The translations under genes and the position numbers were made by a program. Of a stretch of DNA of 64,000 nucleotides, positions 39,441 to 49,069 are shown one piece after another. The DNA is from Bosea sp. BIWAKO-01 (GTDB lineage Bacteria; Pseudomonadota; Alphaproteobacteria; Rhizobiales; Beijerinckiaceae). The notes under the pieces were generated by a model. The model saw only the letters and a list, made by a program, of their open reading frames with translations, searched no databases and had not been told where the DNA came from. How positions within the stretch are numbered: the first letter of the stretch is position 1; every line of letters starts with the position of its first letter. The stretch spans positions 2,444,501 to 2,508,500 of the forward strand of contig NZ_BCQA01000001.1 of the NCBI RefSeq assembly GCF_001748145.1, written 5' to 3'.

Positions 39441-40553
39441 TCAGCACGCCGCGACGGATCTGGTCCTCCTCGATCGACTCGAACAGGGCGCGGAAATTGC
39501 CCTCGCCGAAGCCGTCATCCCCTTGCGCTGGATGAATTCGAAGAAGATCGGCCCGAGCACCGTGCCGGAGAAGATCTGGAGCAGGACCTTGCTCATCCGG
39601 CCCTCTCTGGAGCCGACTGCGACTGCGCCCTCGCCGTCGATCAGGATGCCGTTGGCCTTCAGCCGCTCGACCGGTTCGCCATGGCCGGGGACGCGCGCAT
39701 CGATGCGCTCATAATAGGTCGCCGGCGGCGCCGGCATGAAGGGCAGGGCGTTGCGGCGCAACTGCTCGACGGTGGCGTAAATGTCGCGAGCTCCGAGCGC
39801 GACATGCTGGATACCCTCGCCCTTGTACTGGCGCAGGTACTCCTCGATCTGACTCTTGTCGTCGAGCGACTCGTTGATCGGGATGCGGATCTTGCCGCAG
39901 GGCGAGGTCAGAGCGCGCGAGATCAGGCCTGTGAGCTTGCCTTCGATATTGAAGAAGCGGATCTCGCGGAAATTGAAGAGTTTGCCATACCAGCCCGCCC
40001 AATGGTCCATGCGGCCGCGATGGACGTTGTGGGTGAGGTGGTCGAGGTAATAGAGACCAGCCTGCTCCGGATGCGGATCCGGCTTGTCGATCCACTCGAA
40101 ATCGACATCCCAGATCGAGCCCTTCGCGCCATAACGCTCGACGAAATACAGGATCGAGCCGCCAATGCCCTTCACGGCGGGAATTTGCATCTCGCCGGGG
40201 CCGACCTTGCTTTCATAGGGCTCGGCGCCAAGCGACACGGCGCGCTCGAAGGCATGCCTGGCATCGACGACGCGGAAGGCCATGGCGCAGGCGCAGGGGC
40301 CGTGCTCGGCCGCAAAGCGCTGGGCAAAGGAATCCGGCTCGGCATTGACGACGAAATTGACGTCACCCTGACGGTACAGCGTGACCTTCTTGGAGCGATG
40401 CCGGGCAACGGCGGTGAAGCCCATCTGCTGGAAGAGCGGGCCTAGCTTCTCCGGCTCGGGATGGGCGTATTCGACGAACTCGAAGCCGTCCGTCCCCATC
40501 GGATTGGCCTCGGAAATGGCGGGAGGGGCGGTGTCGTGCGGAAATGGACCCAT
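39441..40553 (-). CDS. hppD: 4-hydroxyphenylpyruvate dioxygenase, frameshifted near the 3' end
   Basis: This enzyme makes homogentisate from 4-hydroxyphenylpyruvate in tyrosine catabolism. The iron ligands are present: H172 ([10 protein letters not shown]), H249 (GEGIQHVAL) and E338 (GPIFFEFIQ). After RKG the frame turns into [11 protein letters not shown] and stops at 39441. Adding one G to the GGGG run at 39519-39522 (C on the plus strand) restores [20 protein letters not shown] and a TAA at 39421-39423, the usual family ending. That ending closes over the active site, so the present frame would probably be inactive. A sequencing slip in the homopolymer is as likely as a true mutation. The start at 40553 follows GAGGAGA. 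Confidence 0.85.
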   Translation of the reverse strand: MGPFPHDTAPPAISEANPMGTDGFEFVEYAHPEPEKLGPLFQQMGFTAVARHRSKKVTLYRQGDVNFVVNAEPDSFAQRFAAEHGPCACAMAFRVVDARHAFERAVSLGAEPYESKVGPGEMQIPAVKGIGGSILYFVERYGAKGSIWDVDFEWIDKPDPHPEQAGLYYLDHLTHNVHRGRMDHWAGWYGKLFNFREIRFFNIEGKLTGLISRALTSPCGKIRIPINESLDDKSQIEEYLRQYKGEGIQHVALGARDIYATVEQLRRNALPFMPAPPATYYERIDARVPGHGEPVERLKANGILIDGEGAVAVGSREGRMSKVLLQIFSGTVLGPIFFEFIQRKGMTASARAISAPCSSRSRRTRSVAAC

Positions 40554-40667
40554 GGCGTTCTCCTCTCGATATGATTGCCGACATGGTCGCGCATGGAGAA
40601 GGCAAGGAGCTTGCAAAATGCCGCGTCATGGCGCGAAATCCGCACATCTTGTGCAGAGAGGCCACCA

Positions 40668-41150
40668 ATGGTGCGTGATGTGAGCGGACTTGATTCCTTC
40701 GACTGGCGCCTGATCGATGCACTCCAGCAGGATGCCTCTCTGACGAATGGCGCGTTGGCCGAGAAGGTCGGGCTGTCGGCGAGCCAGATTTCCCGCCGGC
40801 GCCAACGGCTCGAGGAGGAGGGGACGATCCGCGGCTATCGCGCGCTGATCGATCCGGCGGCGATCGGGCTCGGGGTGACCGTCTTCATCCATGTCGCGCT
40901 GAACACGCATTCGCGCGACAATGCCCGTCGCTTTCGCGATCTCGTCAGGCTGACGCCCGCGATCCTGGAGGCGCACGCCCTTACGGGTGAGGCGGATTAT
41001 CTGCTCAAGGTTGCGGTCGGCGATCTCAAGGAGCTCTCGCGCTTCGTCAACGAGATCCTGATGCCGCATGAAAGCGTCGCCCGGGTCCGCTCGGAAATCG
41101 CGCTCGAGACATTGAAGGAGCCGGGGCTCCTGCCGTTGCGTTCGTCATGA
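40668..41150 (+). CDS. Lrp/AsnC family transcriptional regulator
   Basis: A 160-residue regulator. An N-terminal helix-turn-helix is at about residues 8-55 (DWRLIDALQQDASLTNGALAEK, then LSASQISRRRQRLEEEGTIRG), followed by a RAM ligand domain with HALTGEADYLLKVAV. It is divergent from hppD, 114 bases away. Lrp-type genes next to hppD commonly control tyrosine breakdown in alphaproteobacteria, so phenylalanine or tyrosine is the likely effector; that is inference. The start at 40668 follows GAGAGG. Confidence 0.88.
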   Translation: MVRDVSGLDSFDWRLIDALQQDASLTNGALAEKVGLSASQISRRRQRLEEEGTIRGYRALIDPAAIGLGVTVFIHVALNTHSRDNARRFRDLVRLTPAILEAHALTGEADYLLKVAVGDLKELSRFVNEILMPHESVARVRSEIALETLKEPGLLPLRSS

Positions 41151-41256
41151 TCGCGTCAAGGTTCCCTTCCATGCGGGGCGGCTTGTGAAGCCCGTGGCCC
41201 GGGTGCAGGTTACGCCGCCGCATTGCGGTGAATGGCCTAAACGAGGGAGCCTCTCG

Positions 41257-42150
41257 ATGTTCAACGCAAAATCACTCCTGGACGCGCTGGTCAGCGCCGG
41301 CAATCAAGCCGGGCAGCAGGCCGGCCAGTCCGGGGGGCTCGGCGGAATGCTGGGCAATCTGGCGCAACAGGTCCAGCAGGCCGGTGGTTCAGGTGGCATT
41401 GGCGGCCTCGTCGGCAGCGTGCTCGGCCAGGCGACGCAGGGCATGCAGGACGCCGCGCGCCAGACAGGTCTGGAACAGAAGGCGAGCGACGTTCTCGGCC
41501 AGGTCTCCGGTGGCAAGACGCCCGACCAGTTGCTGGAACAGGCCAAGGGGATGTTCAGCAGCAATCCGGCCGTGGCGACTGCGGTGCTCAGTGGCCTCGG
41601 CGCCTTGCTCTTCGGTTCCTCGACAGGGCGTTCGGTTGCCGGCTCTGCGGCGAAACTCGGCGGCCTCGCGCTGATCGGCGGCCTCGCCTACAAGGCCTAC
41701 CAGAACCATCAGGCCGGCAAACCCCTGCTCGATCTGAAGCGTCAGGAGGTTCTGCCGGCACCGGCCGGAACCGGTTTCGAGCCGGAGGCCGCTAGCGAGG
41801 CGACGGCCCTGATCTTCATCCGGGCGATGATCGCAGCCGCTGCCGCCGACGGTCATATCGACACCGAGGAGCGCAATGCCATTCTCGGCGGCCTGCGCGA
41901 AGCCGGTTTCGATCCGGAAGCCAATGCCTGGCTCGCCCATGAAATGGCCAATCCGGCTTCGGTCGATGTCCTCGCCGAAGCGGCGGAAACGCCGGAACTC
42001 GCGGCGCAGATCTACACGGCGGCTCGCATCGCCATCAATCCCGATACGTCCGCGGAGAAGGACTTCCTCGCCGGGCTTGCAGGCTCGGTCGGGCTCGATG
42101 CCGAACTGGTCGCCAATATCGACGCGGCCGCGAGCGCGGCGAAAGCCTGA
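41257..42150 (+). CDS. DUF533 / TerB-like protein (YebE family)
   Basis: A 297-residue protein. The first 115 residues are rich in glycine and glutamine (low complexity, QQAGQSGGLGGMLGNL). A hydrophobic stretch lies at about 110-150 (AVLSGLGALLFGSSTGRSVAG), and a C-terminal TerB-like helical domain is at about 195-297 (ALIFIRAMIAAAAADGHIDTEE). DUF533 proteins are inner-membrane associated and of unknown function; TerB-like acidic helices often bind metal. The start at 41257 follows GAGGGAG. Confidence 0.83.
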   Translation: MFNAKSLLDALVSAGNQAGQQAGQSGGLGGMLGNLAQQVQQAGGSGGIGGLVGSVLGQATQGMQDAARQTGLEQKASDVLGQVSGGKTPDQLLEQAKGMFSSNPAVATAVLSGLGALLFGSSTGRSVAGSAAKLGGLALIGGLAYKAYQNHQAGKPLLDLKRQEVLPAPAGTGFEPEAASEATALIFIRAMIAAAAADGHIDTEERNAILGGLREAGFDPEANAWLAHEMANPASVDVLAEAAETPELAAQIYTAARIAINPDTSAEKDFLAGLAGSVGLDAELVANIDAAASAAKA

Positions 42151-42170
42151 CGCCGTACCAATCGGCGCGA

Positions 42171-42509
42171 TCAGGGTGCGCGTCGCGCGCCCTGATCGTC
42201 TTCGAAGACCGGTCGGAAGAACGAGCGTTCATAGCTGATGATGAAGCGGTGCTTCTCGTTCATCGCCACGGCCGCCAGGCATTCCTCGTCCTTGAACGAG
42301 GCGATGCGATACTCCTCATAGGCCGCGAGCGACGGAAAGCTGAACATCGCCAATGCGACGTTCGACGTGCCTTCCGAGGGCATGAAATAGCCGTGATGCT
42401 TGCCGCCGAATTTCTCGACCAGCCGGATCCAGAGCTTGCCATAGGCCTCGAAGGCCGGCAGCTGGTAGGGATCGACGATATAGCTCAAATGGCAGGTGAT
42501 CATCGTCAT
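42171..42509 (-). CDS. NIPSNAP family protein
   Basis: A 112-residue protein of the NIPSNAP domain type, a ferredoxin-like fold. Its features are ITCHLSYIVDPYQLPAFEAY at the start, then GGKHHGYFMPSEGTSNVALAMFSFPSLAAYEEYR and a closing strand RFIISYERSFFRP. The ATG overlaps the stop of the aminotransferase gene by four bases on the same strand, so the two are translationally coupled. The function of these proteins is poorly known; a role tied to the aminotransferase product is possible. Confidence 0.82.
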   Translation of the reverse strand: MTMITCHLSYIVDPYQLPAFEAYGKLWIRLVEKFGGKHHGYFMPSEGTSNVALAMFSFPSLAAYEEYRIASFKDEECLAAVAMNEKHRFIISYERSFFRPVFEDDQGARRAP

Positions 42510-43690
42510 GCTGCCTTCGCGTTGGCGAGGAAGCTCTTCATCCGCTCGAGCGCGCGTTCGATGTTCTCCAGCGAGTTGGCATAGGACAGGCGGATATAGC
42601 CTTCGCCATGGACGCCGAAATCGGGCCCGCCGATCGTCGCGACACCCGCATCTTCGAGCAGGGCCGAGGCCAGTTTCTTCGCCTTCCACCCGGTCTTCGA
42701 GATATTCGGGAAGGCGTAGAAGGCGCCCTTCGGCACAGCGCAGGACACATCGGGCAAGGCGTTCAACCCGGCGACCACCGCTTTCCGCCGCCGATCGAAC
42801 TCGGCGACCATGGCGTGCACCGCGTCCTGCGGGCCGGTGAGCGCGGCGAGCCCCGCCCATTGCGCCGGGGCGTTGACGCAGGAATGCGAATTGACCGCGA
42901 GCTTGCGGGCATTGTCGTAGAGTGGCTTCGGCCAGACCGAGAACCCCATGCGCCAGCCTGTCATGGCATAGGTCTTGGACCAGCCATTGAGCAGGATCAG
43001 CCGGTCGCGAATTTCGGGATAGCTCAGCAGGCAGACGTGCTTCTCGCCGTCATAGAGCATCTGGTCATAGATCTCGTCCGACATCACCGCGACATCGGGG
43101 AAGCGGCTGAGCCCGGCGACGAGCTTGTCGACCTCGGCCTTCGGCGTGACGCCGCCGGTCGGGTTCGCCGGCGAATTGACGATCAGCAGCCGGGTTTTGG
43201 GCGTGATCAGCGAGAGCGTCTCCTCGGCCGAGAAGGCAAAGCCATTCTCCTCGCGGATCGGAACCGGGATCGGGGTCGCGCCGGTGAACTCGATCATCGA
43301 GCGATAGATCGGGAAACCGGGATCGGGATAGAGGATCTCGGCGCCGGGCTCGCCGAACATCAGGATCGCCATGAACATGGTGACCTTGCCGCCCGGCACG
43401 ATCATCACCTCTTCCGGCGAGACGTCGACCGAGAAGCGCTTGTGCAGGTCGGCGGCGACCGCCTCGCGCAGCGGCAGGATGCCATTGGCCGGCGTATAGC
43501 CGTGATGGCCGTCGCGCAGCGCCTTCACCGCGGCCTCGACGATGTGGTCGGGCGTCGGGAAATCGGGCTGGCCGATGCCGAGATTGATGATGTCCTTGCC
43601 CTTGCGCTGCAGCTCGGTCGCTCGTGCCAGCACGGCGAAAGCGTTTTCCTCGCCGATCCGGGAGAAGGAGGAGACGGTCTGCAGCGTCAT
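42506..43690 (-). CDS. Class I/II PLP-dependent aminotransferase (aspartate-aminotransferase-like)
   Basis: A 394-residue fold type I aminotransferase. The substrate/cofactor stretch GIGQPDFPTPDHI is near residue 39. NSPANPTGGVTP and DVAVMSDEIYDQMLYDG hold the conserved asparagine and aspartate. The PLP lysine is in LNGWSKTYAMTGWRMGF (near residue 239) and the C-terminal arginine in EGYIRLSYANS binds a carboxylate. The start at 43690 follows GAGGACA. Keto acid preference cannot be read; alanine, aspartate or aromatic partners are possible. It forms a two-gene operon with the NIPSNAP gene. Confidence 0.9.
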   Translation of the reverse strand: MTLQTVSSFSRIGEENAFAVLARATELQRKGKDIINLGIGQPDFPTPDHIVEAAVKALRDGHHGYTPANGILPLREAVAADLHKRFSVDVSPEEVMIVPGGKVTMFMAILMFGEPGAEILYPDPGFPIYRSMIEFTGATPIPVPIREENGFAFSAEETLSLITPKTRLLIVNSPANPTGGVTPKAEVDKLVAGLSRFPDVAVMSDEIYDQMLYDGEKHVCLLSYPEIRDRLILLNGWSKTYAMTGWRMGFSVWPKPLYDNARKLAVNSHSCVNAPAQWAGLAALTGPQDAVHAMVAEFDRRRKAVVAGLNALPDVSCAVPKGAFYAFPNISKTGWKAKKLASALLEDAGVATIGGPDFGVHGEGYIRLSYANSLENIERALERMKSFLANAKAA

Positions 43691-44056
43691 GGTGCGTTGT
43701 CCTCTGCAAGCTCTCGACGATGTGGCCCTGTCGCGGGCCTTGCGGTGTCGTGGTGGGCTGTCTTGGCCGGAAATGCGGCGGCGATGCAAGCCCGCCGTCT
43801 GCACCGGCCGCCGGGCGGTCGCGCATTTGGAACACTTGCAAACTGCGGGGCGGCGACCTTTCCTGCTCAGCCGGCATCTGCACGGATTGGCGAAGCAATT
43901 TGTGTGCTGTATGCAGAATGCAGGTGGCGCGATTTGGTCGAATTTGGCTCTTGTCGCGCGCATGGCGATCGGCATGATTGGCCGGTCAAATCGATTTAAA
44001 GACCATGGTGGACGCAGCGCGAAGGCTGCGGGCCGGTGCGAGAGGGAATGACGGGG
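43691..44056. other. Intergenic region between aminotransferase and IlvD/Edd dehydratase
   Basis: About 365 bases between two divergent genes. No open frame here looks coding and no tRNA or strong hairpin is seen. It probably holds both promoters. The direct near-repeats atgcagaatgcag (43915-43927) and the AT-rich gcaatttgtgtgctgtatg could be regulator sites. Confidence 0.5.
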
Positions 44057-45877
44057 ATGGCCAAGACGCCAGCAAGGAAGTCGGTCCGCAAGATCAAGCC
44101 GGAGCAGCTGCGCTCCAAGGCCTGGTTCGACAATCCCGCCAATGCCGACATGACCGCGCTCTATATCGAGCGCACCATGAATTTCGGCCTGTCGCGCGAA
44201 GAGCTGCAGTCGGGCCGCCCGATCATCGGCATCGCCCAGACGGGCTCCGATATTGCGCCCTGCAACCGCCATCATATCGAACTCGCCGCCCGCGTCCGCG
44301 ACGGCATCCGAGAGATGGGCGGCGTGCCTTTCGAGTTCCCGATCCATCCGATCCAGGAAACCTGCAAGCGCCCGACCGCGAGCCTCGACCGCAACCTGCA
44401 ATATCTCTCGCTCGTCGAGATCCTCTATGGCTATCCGCTTGACGGTGTCGTGCTGACGACCGGCTGCGACAAGACCACCCCGGCCCAGATCATGGCGGCC
44501 GCCACGGTCGACATCCCGGCCATCGCGCTGCCGGGCGGGCCGATGCTGAACGGCAATTTCCGCGGCGAGCGCACCGGTTCGGGCACGATCGTCTGGAAGG
44601 CGCGCCAGATGATGGCCGCCGGCGAAATCGACTATCGCGGCTTCGTCGATCTGGTGGCGTCGTCGGCTCCGTCGGCCGGCCACTGCAACACCATGGGCAC
44701 GGCCTCGACCATGAACTCGCTGGCCGAGGCGATGGGCATGACGCTGCCCGGCGGCGCCGCCATCCCGGCGCCCTATCGCGACCGTTACGAGATGGCCTAT
44801 CACACCGGCAAGCGCATCGTTGAGATGGTCTGGGAGAACCTGATCCCGTCGAAGATCCTGACGCGCGAAGCCCTGGAGAACACCATCGTCGTCAACTCGG
44901 CGATCGGCGGCTCCACCAATGCGCCGATCCATGTCAACGCCATCGCCAAGCATATTGGCGTGAAGCTCGACAACGAGGATTGGACTGCGATCGGCTACGA
45001 CATCCCGCTGCTGGTCAACCTGCAGCCCGCCGGCGAATATCTCGGCGAGGATTTCTACCGCGCCGGCGGCGTGCCTGCCGTCGTTGCCGAGCTCGTGGCC
45101 AAGGGCAAGATCAAGCCCGCCATCACCGCCAACGGCAAGACGCTGGCCGAGAACTGCGAAGGCTTCTTCTCCGGCGATCGTCGCGTCATCAAGGCCTATG
45201 ACGAGCCGATGAAGGCGCAGTCCGGCTTCCTCAACCTGCGCGGCAATCTGTTCGATTCCGCGATCATGAAGACCAGCGTGATCACGCCGGAATTCCGCAA
45301 GCGCTATCTCGAGAACCCGAAGGACCCGATGGCCTTCGAGGGCAAGGCGATCGTCTTCGACGGGCCCGAGGATTACCACCACCGCATCGACGATCCGTCG
45401 CTCGAGATCGACGAGCACAGCGTGCTCTTCATTCGCGGCGTCGGGCCGATCGGCTATCCCGGCGCGGCCGAGGTCGTGAACATGCGGCCGCCGGATTACC
45501 TGATCAAGAAGGGCATCACGGCGCTGGCCTGTATCGGTGACGGCCGCCAGTCCGGCACGTCGGGCTCGCCCTCGATCCTGAATGCCTCGCCGGAAGCGGC
45601 GACCGGCGGCGGACTTGCGCTGCTGAAGACTGGCGACAAGGTCCGCATCGACCTGAAGAAGCGCACGGCCGACATCCTGATTTCCGACAAGGAGCTGGAC
45701 GAGCGCCGCGTCGCATTGAAGGCGGCCGGCGGCTACAAATACCCGAAGAGCCAGACGCCCTGGCAGGAGATCCAGCGCAAGATCGTTGGCGAGCTCTCCG
45801 AGGGCATGGTGCTGAAGCCGGCGGTCAAGTATCAGAAGATCCACAAGAAGTTCGGCGTTCCGCGCGACAACCACTAG
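44057..45877 (+). CDS. IlvD/Edd family dehydratase (sugar-acid dehydratase)
   Basis: A 606-residue iron-sulfur dehydratase of the dihydroxy-acid/phosphogluconate family. Three cysteines fit cluster binding: C69 in [10 protein letters not shown]137 in TTGCDKTTP and C210 in [11 protein letters not shown]. The N-terminal [21 protein letters not shown] and the length match the arabinonate/xylonate/galactonate branch rather than IlvD proper, so a pentonate or hexonate substrate is likely. The ATG at 44057 is preferred to 44048, whose ribosome site would be too close. It stands apart from the sugar ABC operon; no aldolase partner is adjacent. The stop codon lies in a dispersed repeat. Confidence 0.88.
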   Translation: MAKTPARKSVRKIKPEQLRSKAWFDNPANADMTALYIERTMNFGLSREELQSGRPIIGIAQTGSDIAPCNRHHIELAARVRDGIREMGGVPFEFPIHPIQETCKRPTASLDRNLQYLSLVEILYGYPLDGVVLTTGCDKTTPAQIMAAATVDIPAIALPGGPMLNGNFRGERTGSGTIVWKARQMMAAGEIDYRGFVDLVASSAPSAGHCNTMGTASTMNSLAEAMGMTLPGGAAIPAPYRDRYEMAYHTGKRIVEMVWENLIPSKILTREALENTIVVNSAIGGSTNAPIHVNAIAKHIGVKLDNEDWTAIGYDIPLLVNLQPAGEYLGEDFYRAGGVPAVVAELVAKGKIKPAITANGKTLAENCEGFFSGDRRVIKAYDEPMKAQSGFLNLRGNLFDSAIMKTSVITPEFRKRYLENPKDPMAFEGKAIVFDGPEDYHHRIDDPSLEIDEHSVLFIRGVGPIGYPGAAEVVNMRPPDYLIKKGITALACIGDGRQSGTSGSPSILNASPEAATGGGLALLKTGDKVRIDLKKRTADILISDKELDERRVALKAAGGYKYPKSQTPWQEIQRKIVGELSEGMVLKPAVKYQKIHKKFGVPRDNH

Positions 45878-45990
45878 ATCGCGCTGCGTTTGGACGAATC
45901 GTCCAAACGCAGAAAACGTGATCGACTCTCATAGTTTAGAGCATGCTTTGATGCGAAAAACCGTTGCCACTTTTTCGCAGCATGCTCTAG
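45875..45990 (-). repeat. Dispersed two-hairpin repeat, copy B
   Basis: This is the reverse-orientation copy of the 116-bp element at 29431-29546, with the same two palindromes in mirror order. By eye only about ten positions differ, mainly in the loops (for example cactg versus catcaaa). The stop codon of the dehydratase gene is its first three bases on the plus strand. Confidence 0.7.
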
Positions 45991-46021
45991 CAGGACGTTC
46001 CTGGCGGGAGAGTGTGCGGCG

Positions 46022-46924
46022 GTGCTGCTCACGCTGAGGCAGATCGAGGTCTTCCGCGCCGTGATGCGCGCCCGCACCATCGTTGGTGCGGCGCGCGATC
46101 TCGGTATCGCCCAGCCGACCGTGACCAAGACGGTGCGGAGGATCGAGGATATCTGCGCTTTTGCCCTGTTCGACCGGCATGGCGGCCGCTTGACGCCGAC
46201 GGCGGAGGCGCATCGTCTTCTCGGTGAGGTCGACATCGCCTTCGACCAGCTTGAAGGGGCTTTGGCGCGGGCGCTCAGGCTGGCACGGGCCGATACCGGC
46301 TCGCTCCGTCTCGGCGCTTCGCCGAGCATTGGCCGCGTCCTGATCCCGCGCGCAGCTGCCAGCCTGCTGAAGGAGCATCCCGGGCTCAGCCTGCATCTCG
46401 ACATCCTGTCGGTCAGCCAGGTGATGGAGTATCTGCTCTCGGCTCAGGGCGAGGGTGCCGTCACCTTGTTCCCTATTCTTCATGCGGGAATTCACAGCAT
46501 ATCGGTCGGCACCGGCAAGGCGGTTGCCGTGTGTCCGCTTGACTGGCCGCTGGCTTGTGCCAAGCGCCTGTCGCCCTCGGCGCTGGCCGGCATTCCGATC
46601 ATCGTGTTCGAGCCACAATCCGTGCATGGTCAGGTCGTCGACGCGGTGCTGCGCGACGGTGGCGTCGTCCCGGAGCGGACGCATGTCGCCCGCTTCGCCG
46701 AAACCGCGATCGCGCTTGCCGAGGCGGGGCTCGGTCTTGCCATCGTCGACCGTTTCAGCGCTCTGGCGGCCAACCGCAATGCGGTCGCGCTCCTGCCGCT
46801 CGACCACCCGGCCCAGTACGAGGTTTTCCTGCATCGGAATGTCGAACGTGCGCGCAGCCGCCTGATCCAGCATTTCGAGACGGCCTTGCGGGCCGAGATC
46901 TCGAAAGTCGGGGCTGATCTATAG
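46022..46924 (+). CDS. LysR family transcriptional regulator
   Basis: A 300-residue regulator. The N-terminal LysR helix-turn-helix is at residues 3-62 (LLTLRQIEVFRAVMRARTIV, then AARDLGIAQPTVTKTVRRIE). A substrate-binding domain from about residue 90 (SLRLGASPSIGRVLIPRA) follows. The GTG start at 46022 is 32 bases after the repeat. It is co-directional with the TctC-type binding protein and dehydrogenase genes, so it may activate that block. Confidence 0.88.
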   Translation: MLLTLRQIEVFRAVMRARTIVGAARDLGIAQPTVTKTVRRIEDICAFALFDRHGGRLTPTAEAHRLLGEVDIAFDQLEGALARALRLARADTGSLRLGASPSIGRVLIPRAAASLLKEHPGLSLHLDILSVSQVMEYLLSAQGEGAVTLFPILHAGIHSISVGTGKAVAVCPLDWPLACAKRLSPSALAGIPIIVFEPQSVHGQVVDAVLRDGGVVPERTHVARFAETAIALAEAGLGLAIVDRFSALAANRNAVALLPLDHPAQYEVFLHRNVERARSRLIQHFETALRAEISKVGADL

Positions 46925-47014
46925 CCTCAGGCTATCGCGGGGCGCAGGATTCGCTGTTGTCGCCCCTCCCCATCGGTGGCCTTGTCGTTTGCAATAAGAG
47001 CAGGAGGAAACATC

Positions 47015-48028
47015 ATGACGGACCCATTGGCGCTGACCCCCATCCGGCCGGGCCCCCTGAGCAGGCGTGAGGCGATGGCCGCGGCGCTCGGGCTGCTTGC
47101 AGCAGCGGCTGCCGGGCCGGCGCGGGCCCAGGCCTATCCGGTGCGGGCCATGCAGCTCGTCGTGCCCTTTGCTGCAGGTGGTGGCGTCGATGTCGTGACG
47201 CGCGTCGTGGCCGAAGCAGCCGGCGACGCGCTCAAGCAGCGCTTCGTCATCGAGAACCGCGGCGGTGCCGCCACGATCCTCGGCTCCCAGACCGTCGCGA
47301 AGGCGGAACCTGACGGCTACACACTGCTGGCTGCGCCGACCACGATGGTGATCAATCCCGCGCTGAAGGCGAATGTGCCCTTCGACTGGGAGAAGGATTT
47401 CGTGCCGGTCGCGATGATCGCGAAGCTGCCCTTCGTGGTTGCGGCCGGGAAATCCTATCCGGCCAATACGATGAAGGAACTGGCTGCGCATGGGCAGGCC
47501 AGCAAGCGGCCGATCACCTTCGGCTCGGGCGGCACCGGCACGGTCGCGCATCTGGCTGGAGAGTTCTTCGGCCTGGTCTCGGATACCAAGGTCCAGCATG
47601 TGCCCTATCGCGGCGAAGCGCCGGCTTTGACCGATGCGATCAGCGGCAATATCGACGTCATGTTCTCGACCCTTGCCGGCGCCTCCAGCCACGTCAAGGG
47701 CGGCACGATGAAGGCTCTCGCGGTGACCACGGGCAAGCGCGCCTCGCTGTTGCCGGATGTGCCGACTGTCGCCGAGCAAGGCTATCCCGGCTACGACCTC
47801 TCGGCCTGGGTGGCCCTCGTCGCCCCCAAGGGAACGGCTCCCGAAGTGGTGCAGGTGCTCAATTCCGCAATCAATGCGGCATTGACCCGGCCCGATGTGA
47901 ACGCCCGCCTGGTCGAGATCGGCGCTGAGCCTGCGCCGGGCACGCCGGCCGATCTCGCGGCGTTCATGGCCAAGGATGCCGAAACCTGGGCAAGGGTGGT
48001 CAAGTCGGCTGCGATCAAGGTCGAGTGA
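47015..48028 (+). CDS. Tripartite tricarboxylate transporter substrate-binding protein (TctC/Bug family)
   Basis: A 337-residue periplasmic binding protein. The signal peptide holds LSRREAMAAALGLLAAAAAG, a twin-arginine form, ending near residue 37. The mature protein has the Bug signature VPFAAGGGVDVVTRVVAEAAGD, then ENRGGAATILGSQTVAKAEPDGYTLL and ITFGSGGTGTVAHLAGEFF. The start at 47015 follows AGGAGGAAA. No TctA/TctB membrane genes are beside it, as is usual for Bug proteins, so it may feed a remote transporter or only sense. The ligand is probably a carboxylate. Confidence 0.88.
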   Translation: MTDPLALTPIRPGPLSRREAMAAALGLLAAAAAGPARAQAYPVRAMQLVVPFAAGGGVDVVTRVVAEAAGDALKQRFVIENRGGAATILGSQTVAKAEPDGYTLLAAPTTMVINPALKANVPFDWEKDFVPVAMIAKLPFVVAAGKSYPANTMKELAAHGQASKRPITFGSGGTGTVAHLAGEFFGLVSDTKVQHVPYRGEAPALTDAISGNIDVMFSTLAGASSHVKGGTMKALAVTTGKRASLLPDVPTVAEQGYPGYDLSAWVALVAPKGTAPEVVQVLNSAINAALTRPDVNARLVEIGAEPAPGTPADLAAFMAKDAETWARVVKSAAIKVE

Positions 48029-48037
48029 GAGCGGTTC

Positions 48038-49069
48038 ATGCTCGCGCTTCGCAAGATCGCCGCCGCGCCCGGGCTCTGGCTCGATGAGATATCCGAGCCG
48101 CGTGCCGGTCCCGGCGACGTGCTGCTTGAGGTTATGGCTGCCGGTATTTGCGGCACGGATCTCCATATCGCGGACTGGTCGGGCGGGTACGAAGCGATGG
48201 CGGCCGCAATGCCGGTCACTCTTGGGCACGAGTTCGTCGGCCGCGTCCGGCATTTCGGCGAAGGCACGGACGGCATCGCGGTCGGGACGCGCGTGGTGGT
48301 GCGTCCCTCCGTTGTTTGCAGGCGTTGTGAGCGTTGCCGCGCAGGGCGGGCAGAAGATTGCACCACGCGGACCGGCATCGGCATTGGTCGCAATGGTGGC
48401 TTCGCAGCCCTTGCCGCCGTTCCGGCAGAGAATTGTGTCGCACTCCCCGACGAGCTCGATGATGCGGTTGCGGCGCTCGCCGAGCCCATGACGGTTTCGA
48501 CCGAGGCCGTCGATACGGGCGGCGTGAAACCGGGTGATACGGTGCTGGTCATCGGGCCTGGCACGATTGGGCAAGGGGCGGCGCTGGCCGCCGAGATGGC
48601 TGGTGCAGCGCGGGTTGTCGTGGCGGGGCGCAATGACGCGATCCGCCTTGCAGCTGTCGAGGCACTCGGCTTTCCCGAGACGGTCGACACGGCGGGGACG
48701 ACCTTGCGAGCGGCGCTCGCTCGCTCCGGTCTGCCGGTTAGCTATGATGTGATCATCGAAGCCGCGGGTGCGCCAGCAGCGGTACCGGAGGCGATCGATC
48801 TCCTCGCCCTGCGCGGTGTCCTGGTCATCTGCGGGATTCATCCCAGCCCGGTGCCGATCGACCTGACTGCGCTGGTGCGGCGGCACCAGCAGATCCGCGG
48901 GAGCTATCGCTCGCCCTTGGCAACGTGGCCGCGGGTGATCGCGCTCATGGCGGCGCAACAGGAGCGCATCCGACGGATGATCAGTGAAGAGGTGCCGCTC
49001 TCAGCGGGGCTCGACGCCTTCGCAAAGGCAAGCCGTCGCGCTGCATCCAAGATCGTCCTGCGGCCATGA
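48038..49069 (+). CDS. Zinc-dependent alcohol dehydrogenase (MDR superfamily, sorbitol/threonine type)
   Basis: A 343-residue medium-chain dehydrogenase. The catalytic zinc ligands are C38 in AGICGTDLHIAD and the following HE pair in LGHEFVGRV. The structural zinc cysteines are in VVCRRCERCRAGRAEDC (around 91-107). The NAD loop is VLVIGPGTIGQGAAL (about 168-182). It begins ten bases after the binding-protein gene. The substrate is a polyol or hydroxy compound; the exact one is not readable. Confidence 0.87.
   Translation: MLALRKIAAAPGLWLDEISEPRAGPGDVLLEVMAAGICGTDLHIADWSGGYEAMAAAMPVTLGHEFVGRVRHFGEGTDGIAVGTRVVVRPSVVCRRCERCRAGRAEDCTTRTGIGIGRNGGFAALAAVPAENCVALPDELDDAVAALAEPMTVSTEAVDTGGVKPGDTVLVIGPGTIGQGAALAAEMAGAARVVVAGRNDAIRLAAVEALGFPETVDTAGTTLRAALARSGLPVSYDVIIEAAGAPAAVPEAIDLLALRGVLVICGIHPSPVPIDLTALVRRHQQIRGSYRSPLATWPRVIALMAAQQERIRRMISEEVPLSAGLDAFAKASRRAASKIVLRP

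Noticed and set aside
38526..40445. A 639-codon plus-strand open frame across dctA and hppD
   Set aside because: It is the antisense of two well-recognised genes and crosses their intergenic gap.
42506..45874. A 1122-codon minus-strand open frame covering the aminotransferase and extending opposite the dehydratase gene
   Set aside because: Only its last 394 codons match a protein family. The rest is the mirror of the plus-strand dehydratase, as expected in GC-rich DNA.
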